A stretch of 64,000 bases of DNA from Dastarcus helophoroides. Taxonomy: Eukaryota; Arthropoda; Insecta; Coleoptera; Bothrideridae. The position numbers and the translations under genes were made by a program. The notes below the pieces were generated by a model. It did not search any database and had not been told where the DNA came from. It saw only the letters and a list, made by a program, of their open reading frames with translations. The stretch spans positions 5,464,587 to 5,528,586 of the forward strand of contig CM053326.1 in assembly GCA_028583605.1 (NCBI GenBank), given 5' to 3'. Positions 56,729 through 64,000 of this stretch are shown here, in pieces. The first letter of the stretch is position 1; each line of letters starts with the position of its first letter.

Positions 56729-58355
56729 TATATTATTACTATTTTAATTTATTGACTTTTTGAAAAATTTCATCAACTTTTAAAGGTTCCACTTTTTTCA
56801 ATAATTCAAATTATCTAAAAAAAATTACCCTACAAAATTCATTTTTTTTGAAAATTTTGTCTTTCACAAAAATAGTTTTTGACTATTGAAAATGTTGTTT
56901 TTTTTAGTGTTTTGCCTTATTTTTAAAATTGTTCCCTAAAAATAGTGAGTTTTTTAAAATTTTGACATTTAAAATAATCGATTTTTTGAAATTTTCGACT
57001 TTCTTCAAAATATGGATTTTTATTTATGGCTTTTTTAAAAATTTTCTTTTTTTTTCAAAAAATTAAAAATTGCGACGAAATTCTAAATTCAAAGATTTTA
57101 ATCCCTTTTTAATTATTCCATTTTTTTAATTTGCATATTTTTAAAATATTTTGTCTTTCGAATTTCGAATTTTCTGTAAAGTTCGGACTTTTTTAAAGAA
57201 TTCGATTTCATCCTTTTTAAAAATTTTGATTTCTGAAAATTTAGATCCTTTTCAAAAAATTTCACGTTCTGGAATGTCCAGTATTTTAAACTTATCCTTA
57301 TTTAAAAGTGGTAAGTTTTTCTCATGATTTAGACTTATTTTGAAATTTCGACCCTTTTTGACTTTTCCAAATTTTAACTTTTTTAATTCGAATTTTTGGT
57401 TTGAACTTATTTGAGAAGTTCCCCTATGTTTGAAATTTTTAAATATATTTTAATTTCGACATATCCAAATATCCACTTTTTCCAAAATTTCAATTCCCTT
57501 CTCAAAATTTGTTCGACTGTATTTAAATTTTAACTTTTTACAGAATTTTTACTTTTTTTGAAAATTTTGGCTTTTCAAAGTTTAGATATTGTTTTTAAAT
57601 GTGGAATTATTTATAACCTTGGCTTTTTGAATTTATTCAGATTTCTGCTCTTTGAAAATGTTTACTCTTTTGAAAAATGTAGTTTCTTGGAAGCTGGGCT
57701 TTTTCCAAAATTTCAATTATTTGAAGTGTTAGAACTTTTCAACATTTCATTTTTTTGACCTTCTGCAAATTTTATTATTTTTTTTTTGAAAATTACGACT
57801 TACTTCAAAATTTGAATCTTCTTTAAAAATTTCGATTATTTTTTAAATTGCAAAATTTTTATGTCAACTTTTTTTGAACCGGTCAGCTATTCTTCGAATT
57901 TTTCTGAAAATTTCGCCATTTTTAAAACTTTTTAAAAATGTCGAGCTTTTTTCAAAATTCCAACTATTTGACAATTTTTAAAAGTTTTATTTTTGAACAA
58001 TTTTATTCAACTTTTTAAAAAAAAATGCTTCCCAAAATTTCACTATCCAAAGTTTTAGGTTTTTCAAAAATTTTAGCTTTTCAAGATTTCGATAATTTTT
58101 GAAAATTTTAACTCTTCTGGTAATTCTGGGATTTCTTCTATTTTCGGGAAATTTAGTTTTTTTTTAATTTGAACGAATACGTAGATACTTTTTTAAATGT
58201 TTTCAAAATGTTGACCATCTTAGAAATTATTAAATAATATTCCAAAATTTTGAACTTTTTTAAAAATTACTTTGAAAATTTCGCCATTTTTTCTAATTTT
58301 GGAATTTTAAAAATAACCATTTCTTCGAAATTCTGTTACTGCTTTTTTTAAAGTT
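56729..58355. repeat. AT-rich degenerate array (copy 2)
   Basis: About 1.6 kb of loosely repeated AAATTTCGA, GAAAATTTTGA and TTTTTTCAAAATTT words without a constant period, like 44086-45477. It leads into the shared block at 58356. No coding. Confidence 0.6.
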
Positions 58356-58800
58356 TACATAGAATAGGAATAATGAAAAATACGAGACCAAAAATTAGAT
58401 ATGGAAAAAATAAAAATTTTGTTTTTTTGATAAATTAGGAAAATATAAAAAAATACATAAAAGAGATTGTAACACTGGACATCGATGTTTCGCTCTCATT
58501 TGAGCTCGTCAGCAGTGCATAACATGGAAAGGGAACAATGGGGAAGAAATACCTAAAAATAAAATTTTTCATTATTCCTATTCTATGTAAAATAAACTAA
58601 CCTTTTAATTTGTAAACTGTCATGAAGTGACGTTTTCAATAAATTTAAATATCACGTAGTCGCATTTCAAAAACTGTTTATAAAATTGTCAACAAACCAT
58701 AAAAATTTAAATATTTCCAAACTGGGCCGAAGAAATGTTAAATAAATTGAAAAAAAACATAATATTTCCGGTCAATAAGGGTCTACCATGAAGAATGTTT
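58356..58800 (+). repeat. Dispersed repeat block with an inserted hammerhead-bearing segment
   Basis: 58356-58425 and 58680-58800 match 45576-45750 directly. Between them is a segment of about 250 bp, of which 58567-58680 is the inverse of 45478-45595. TACATAGAATAGGAATAATG and its complement therefore flank a hammerhead ribozyme motif. The arrangement suggests an insertion or a template switch inside this repeat family. Confidence 0.8.
58473..58517 (-). ncRNA. Complete type I hammerhead ribozyme motif
   Basis: On the minus strand stem I is CACTG (58517-58513) with CAGTG (58477-58473), all paired. The core is CTGACGA (58512-58506). Stem II is GCTC/GAGC with a six-base loop. GAAA is 58491-58488. 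Stem III is CATC/GATG without a loop. The cleavage triplet is GTC, and cutting would follow C58478. Every invariant core base is present. Loop-less stem III is typical of the small hammerheads in Penelope-like elements and related retro-sequences, which work mainly as dimers. No coding partner lies next to it. Confidence 0.85.
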
Positions 58801-59819
58801 ATGTGTTGTTTGCATGTAGTTAAAATAATACGATATTTCAAGAAAAGTACGAAGAATTGAGCTTGCAGTGTAGATTATTGAATATTAAAATTACTCTGGA
58901 TTATCAGCACAAAACTACCTAGACTTTTTACAAGATGATTAATTCTAACTCTTCCGTTCTTTATCCAAAGCATGAAAATCCAGATATACCATACAATAAT
59001 TTATTGCATTAAGACGATAGTGCTTCTAAGCACTTGTCAGTGATGATAATGGTAATTTTATCTAACAGATAAGGTGGGAGGAAAGCTATTGAGCAGCTCG
59101 ATTTCTCTAACTTTTTCTATTCCATTTTTTTAAATTTTAATTGGGGATTGACACATAACATTCACGTGGAAATTTGAATTATCAGAACACATATACGATT
59201 TTTTACTTCGATTACGACATGGTGAAAATGAAGTTTTGCTGTAATTTTAAAACCTATTTGAAATATGTGCATAAATTTTATTAAATTTACCAACCAAATA
59301 ACGTTGATTACCACAGCTTGGAATATAATTTGTTTATACTATTATCTAGAAAAATATCAAATATAATGTTACTAGGCTTCACAAAATCGTAAGCTTAGTT
59401 TCATATACAATCTAGCTCACATGAGAAAAGTGAAGGGAACCTTAAAAAAATGATGATGAGCTCATGTCTCATGTACTATGTTGCAAAAAAGAAATAAATA
59501 CTAACTCTGTATTTTAGAAATATCTTCACTTTGTATAGTTAGGTACAGAAAGTTCCCTGCCAAGATCGTGTGCTGAACGGCCGCCATATTTATTTAAAGA
59601 TGGACAATTTTTTTGTCAATAATTTTTACAGTTTTGTCTTTTATAAACGTTGGAGACCTTAAAATTTTCTACAAAAAGTTATTTGCCATTTTTTTGTAGA
59701 CTTGGTCGTTATTGAGAAAATGTCCCACGAATACCGTGGTTTCGTGTAGTCGTATTCATTTCTGCACTACCTAAAAGGCACAGAACTTGGCCCGTATTTT
59801 TTAAGTCATATTCAAGAAG
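58801..59819. other. Unassigned DNA
   Basis: No gene recognised. 59570-59780 is somewhat richer in GC (GAACGGCCGCCATATTTATT), but I cannot assign it. Confidence 0.4.
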
Positions 59820-60281
59820 GACTAATCTAATTTACCTCTTTGTGGTTCAGTGTACATCGGAGAAACGGGGAGATCATTTAAGACGCGAATATCCGAGAAC
59901 CAAAGATGTCTTCAGTCTGGTTTATTGTCGCAGTCAGCCATTGCGGAACATCAACATGAGACCGAAGAGATTTTTTTTGATAATATTTCAATTATATCCA
60001 ATATTTTTAATTACTATAATAGGAAGATACGCGAGGCCATTGAAATAAAAAATCTCCCCAAAAACATCAACAGAGACGACGGTTACATGCTTTCCTCCAT
60101 CTGGAAACCACCATCGCAAATCTTCGGGAATGATCGAGCAGACGAATGGTATATAAAATTTCCCTTCCTCTCAGAAGAGTTTCGTCTGTGGTATGGTGGA
60201 CATAGTGTGTTACGTGCTCTTCTGTCTAAACTTTCTTATTCTTTATACCAAATTTTCAATTCAGAAGAGTTTCGCCTCTAG
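59820..60281 (+). pseudogene. Second Penelope-like element: GIY-YIG endonuclease fragment
   Basis: The reading PLCGSVYIGETGRSFKTRI from about 59840, followed by SENQRCLQS, AIAEHQHETEE and REAIEIKNLPKNINRDDGY, is the GIY-YIG endonuclease end of a Penelope-like protein. It belongs to a lineage different from the palindrome at 21813-24406 (there YVGQTRRSLK). The GIY half is damaged by an upstream stop, and the reverse transcriptase is absent. A hammerhead-like motif follows at 60377, the usual position after Penelope coding. Confidence 0.8.
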
Positions 60282-60310
60282 TTTGGTGGACATACTGAGT
60301 TACCGTGCCC
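60171..60310 (+). repeat. Direct duplication, ~86-bp period
   Basis: TCAGAAGAGTTTCG(T/C)CT, then T(A/T)TGGTGGACATA and GTTAC, occur at 60173 and again at 60261. They overlap the 3' end of the Penelope-like reading and its start of untranslated sequence. Confidence 0.7.
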
Positions 60311-60376
60311 TGATGTTTTGAAATTGGCCTTTTTTTATTTTTGTATATTTCCTTGTATTTTATTTATTTTCTCTTT

Positions 60377-60419
60377 GTTCCTGAAGAAGCCCCCTACGAT
60401 GGTGGGCGAAACGTCGAAC
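60377..60419 (+). ncRNA. Hammerhead-ribozyme-like motif of the second Penelope-like element
   Basis: Stem I is GTTC (60377-60380) with GAAC (60416-60419). The core is CTGAAGA (60381-60387). One unpaired A is followed by stem II GCCC/GGGC with an imperfect extension. GAAA is 60408-60411. Stem III is the minimal palindrome AC/GT, with cleavage after C60415 (GTC). The layout matches 24268-24308, including the single extra base before stem II. Confidence 0.65.
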
Positions 60420-60569
60420 ACTTTTAGTAGTTCTTTGACACGGTCCAATTCCGGAAGAAGTATATCCTGTACTGGCTCTAGTCTTGGAAGCCTTCGTTAT
60501 CAAAATCTACAATATGTCCCAACATCTTTGAACCAAATTAAAAAGAAAATTTTATTTACAGAAACTTAG

Positions 60570-62837
60570 AAGATCATTTTGAGCTTTATCATTAAGAGCC
60601 CTGAACCAAAAATTATTAAAAAAAATATCTTCGGATTCTTTAAGGTAAACTTTTCAAATGATACCTCACGAAATACTTGAAGCTTGATTTTTTTGTGAAC
60701 CAAACTAAACCCTCGCTTTTAATCTGATCTAAAAATTTTTCTTTATAATCATTGGATTGATGATATATGTGTGTGCATTATTATGACCCATCTTGGTGCT
60801 CAACTTCCGGTTCCTAGGTTACATAGTTTTCGAGAAAAACCTGAGACAGACCGACGGAAATGCGAGTGAAATCATAGGGTTCCGTTTTTTTTTTCCTCTT
60901 AAGGTATGCAATTCCAAACAATGTTGAAAGTAATAACAAATGCAATATAGACTTAAAATTCAAATACACAATTTTTCACTGATTATGGGGAAATAATATA
61001 TGGGGTAATGTCTTGATACGAAATCTGATTTTGAAGAGTTCAAACGATACAAATTTGTTTTTAAGGTGTATTTGTATTATAGAATTTTAAATACTAATTG
61101 AAACATATGCCAAAATACTTAACAAGATTATATTGGTTATTAAACGACCCTGTAACATACAAGAAAATCACATGTTATCCAAAATGTTCGTTAGCTCTAG
61201 TAAAAATGAAACAACTTAATAACGGAAGTATCCTTCCAGCGGACGGTCGTTTTAATAAAATAAATGTGGAAATAACATTAGCGCATGGACGCAAATTGAA
61301 CTGTAAAGTTGGCGTTGAATCCCCGAAGATTCCTCGGTGGTGGATAAAACTCGAAAGCTCCAATTTATTTACTCCGATATTAAAACTTCAAGCAAAATGC
61401 GAACCGTAATTGTTTTCAATAAAATAATTGTTTAGAGCTGACTGACAATGGTCCATAATTTTCGGTCACCGCAAATTTCGTCCGACCGGAGGTATTTTAA
61501 ATTGCACATGTGGGTTTAATATTAGTTGACCGGACATGGCGGTTGCTGCATAAAGTACAACGAGGACAAAATAAACACAAAGCCGACTATAACGCTCCTC
61601 GTAAAAACCTAATATCTCCAAATAAACATTTGTACCGCGATATTTGTCCCATTTCTGAAATTAATAGTTATACACACTCGCCTTCCTTCAGTGAGCCCTA
61701 GGACAAGGATGCACGGTAATCGCATTGTTTTCTACTCAATATGCAAGCGATTTTTTTCTGTCATTTCTCTCTATAACTAGAAACGTAAAGAACTACAATT
61801 TATAGCAACATTTTTACGAAAAATTCTAAGTTGTTTAATCATTGCTCACCACTTTTTCATCCTCTTATAGGATATGCTTTTAAAACCAAATAGAGGGGCG
61901 CATCACACTTATGCATTAGTTAAAATCACAAAGTGGAAAACGGTGAAATGTATTAGAAAAATATATCAAAAATCACTTCGCTTTACATTTTGAAAATTCG
62001 TGTACTAAAATTTTGGAACTTGTGACATCTTCGAAGTATAGTATACAGGTTGTAACAAATTCGCAACTCACTGCAGGGATCTCGAAAATGGCAAGTGATA
62101 CATCATCGATTATGAGACCAATTTACATAATTTGGCGCCCAACAATATGCATCAAAAAATCGGAAATGTTTCTTGCTGCTCTTTTGAAAAAAAGTAATAT
62201 TTTAAATTTTTGTTTTGTTTACTCTTGGCGTTATTTGAAGAGTAATTCAAAAATTGAAAACACTTGCTCGTTGGCCGGTTTTATCCTTGACAAGATAACC
62301 TTCAACGTTTCTTTATTAGATGTTTCGTCTTTTTTCTACCATCATCAAGTAGGTTGTTTTAAATAAGGACTTCTATTTTATATTGCATCTTTATGTAGCT
62401 TTAGTATCTTTGACTTCATTAATATATCAAACTTGTATGTGGTTAAATGTTTCCTAACTGTAAACTATCATCAATAAAAAACCTTTTTTGGATTTTTAAA
62501 TGATGTTAATTAGATTGTAAAAACATATTACAAGCGAAATGTAAAAGTTATTGTTTTATTTGTTATTTGTTTTTCTAATATCTAATTGTTAATAATTTGG
62601 CTTTTATAGACTTGTTGGCGAAAAAGTGAATTCCGTTTCCACGTCGCTGATACTAAGTTGTTTTACTATCGCTGGAATTGTCAGCCAAATGGCCCACTCA
62701 TGTCTTACAGTGCGGCTGCTAAATATTTAAAAAAAGTCTAAGACATTCGTAAAGAGGGGGGTTGAATCCTATAAAGCCAACAAAGATCTTCCCGATAGAG
62801 GCAAATCCGGAGTAACGTATAAAATAAAATATCGGTA
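60570..62837. other. Unassigned DNA with one repeat-like word
   Basis: 60845-60890 (GACAGACCGACGGAAATGCG and AGGGTTCCGTTTTTT) resembles a widespread insect interspersed repeat end. The ORF 61098-61409 (103 codons) has no known motif and no splice support. 61510-61701 and 62013-62366 likewise show nothing recognisable. Confidence 0.4.
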
Positions 62838-62868
62838 TAAATAAATAAATAAATAAATAAATAACACG
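62838..62868 (-). repeat. (TTTA)n tail of the LINE
   Basis: Seven or so ATAA/TTTA units lie at the 3' side of the minus-strand LINE. A microsatellite tail right after the 3' untranslated region is common in Jockey/CR1-type non-LTR elements. GGAAATAAACG, with a poly(A)-signal-like AATAAA, lies just upstream on the minus strand. Confidence 0.75.
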
Positions 62869-62976
62869 TTTATTTCCAACAGGTACACACCCAATTACAG
62901 GAAACATTTAAACTATTAAAATACAAAAGTAAATGAAATTATACGGTACAGAACATTAATGTATATGTATCTAAAA

Positions 62977-64000
62977 TTATATTCGGCTTTCCAGATATGT
63001 GCTGATTATAGTTTTTAATTGGTCATAATTAATATCACAATAATTAGAAATGCTATTGAATACATTACACATGTTATATATTGGTGAACTACGCATAATG
63101 TTAGTACGAAAATTTCGACAATAAAAACAGTTATTTCCACGAGAATTCTGCCGAGGAACCAAAAAACAAATCTTATTAATCAAAGACATACAGTCAATAT
63201 TATTATGCAGTAGGTTATATAAACACGTTAATACAATACAATTTCTCCTATTGCATAAAGAATTCATGTTAAAGATATCTAGCAAAATTCTAGTGTCAAT
63301 ACCTCTATCAGGATAAAAACCCTGGGACTTGAAAAACATAAATTTCAAAAATTTTCTTTGAGTCGACTCAATTAGCCCTATATTATTTTGGTAAATAGGA
63401 TACCATATCAAAGTTGCATATTCCAACTCAGATCTAATATACGAAAAATACAGTACTTGCAAACTTTTAATATTTGAAAAACAATTCCAGTTTCGCCTAA
63501 AAAAACCAAGTAACTTGTGAGCGGATTTAGTGGTATGATAGATATGGCTCGAAAAGCGAAGTTTGTCGTCGAATACAACTCCCAGATCTTTCAGTTCGGA
63601 GCATCTTTCCAGGGTGTAATTACTGATATTATAGTCGAATAATATATAATTCCGTTTGCGAGTAAAAGTTACTGTTTTGCATTTGGATATATTTAATTTT
63701 AAGAAATTATTATTGCACCAGCTTAAAATTCTATTTAGTTGTTCTTGTAAGTAAAAGCAATCGCTAATATTAGTAATGTTATTGTAGATTATTAGATCGG
63801 CTGCAAATAGCAAATGGTCGCATTCAATGACAGAAGTTATGTCATTAATAAAAATTAAAAAGAGTAATGGGCCTAGATTTAATCCCTGTGGAACTCCGGA
63901 AGTTGTTATATATCTCTGAGATTTGTGGCTTCCATATTCGACAAATTGTTTTCTGGAAGACAGGTAGGATGTGAACAGTAATATTAAATCCTTAGTGAAA
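62977..64000 (-). pseudogene. LINE (CR1/Jockey-type) reverse transcriptase, C-terminal half, runs off window
   Basis: Open on the minus strand from the window edge to a stop at 62977, about 340 codons. Upstream of the first Met it reads SRKQFVEYGSHKS, then SGVPQGLNLGPLLFLIFIND, the conserved RT block before the catalytic box. The box itself reads LLFAADLIIYN: the usual FADD is FAAD, so one catalytic Asp is lost. Then follow the thumb region (WCNNNFLKLNISKCKTVTF, ELKDLGVVFDDKLRFSSHI) and the C-terminal part (YFSYIRSELEYATLIWYP). In the family the protein copies RNA at a nicked target. The frame is otherwise clean over its whole visible length. Confidence 0.85.

Noticed and set aside
61098..61409. 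A 103-codon host gene
   Set aside because: No recognised motif, no splice or poly(A) support, and no repeat of the reading elsewhere. Kept only as a note in the gap entry.

Overview
The window looks like insect nuclear DNA from a large, AT-rich genome full of mobile elements. It contains mariner, DD41D Tc1/mariner, piggyBac, PIF/Harbinger, Transib, hAT-MITE, Helitron-type, Penelope-like, Jockey/I-type LINE and LTR sequences. Almost all the coding is broken by stops and frameshifts, and intron-containing genes with GT..AG signals are visible. No bacterial-style genes, tRNAs, rRNAs or CRISPR arrays were seen. Only two stretches look like host genes: a single exon of a carbonic-anhydrase-related protein (53529-53624, +) and a small three-exon gene model of 95 codons (34262-34912, -). 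Most of the window is therefore probably intron or intergenic DNA colonised by transposons. I cannot name the species.

Layout. 1-3000: a MITE-like repeat, a 60-bp minisatellite and an old solo LTR. 3007-6161: a complete Transib-type transposon. Its terminal repeats start with CACAGTG, it is flanked by the 5-bp duplication GAGCG, and it carries a decayed RAG1-related transposase on the minus strand. 7128-11075: a PIF/Harbinger element with both of its genes, a Myb/SANT-like protein (+) and a four-exon nuclease (-), and a MITE between them. 12216-13435: a mariner. 14640-15859: a LINE 3' fragment interrupted at TTAA by a piggyBac remnant. 15957-20449: a foldback element whose two arms are head-to-head arrays of about 25 units of ~158 bp. 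21813-24406: a near-perfect palindrome of two 5'-truncated Penelope-like copies (reverse transcriptase plus GIY-YIG endonuclease), each arm ending in a hammerhead-like motif. 24857-26260: a LINE ORF1 remnant. 27557-27913: a solo LTR.

29617-31943: an inverted-repeat-bounded element with an inner 171-bp-arm hairpin. 32330-34000: a LINE reverse transcriptase/RNase H pseudogene. 34262-34912: the small host-like gene. 35440-37752: MITEs and mariner scraps. 38042-39466: a DD41D element. 40599-42269: a second mariner carrying a nested solo LTR with a 4-bp duplication. 44086-45750 and 56729-58800: two copies of an AT-rich degenerate array that share a right-hand block; the second contains a complete hammerhead ribozyme motif. 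48855-52460: MITEs, tandem MITE arrays and a Helitron-type N-terminal pseudogene. 53529: the carbonic-anhydrase-related exon. 54877-56728: a long foldback. 59820-60420: a second Penelope-like fragment with its own hammerhead-like motif. 62838-64000: a LINE running off the right edge.

The main themes are an unusual density of long inverted repeats on every scale and the repeated link between Penelope-like sequences and hammerhead motifs with a loop-less palindromic stem III. The Transib copy is also notable because both of its ends preserve the same heptamer as vertebrate V(D)J recombination signals.
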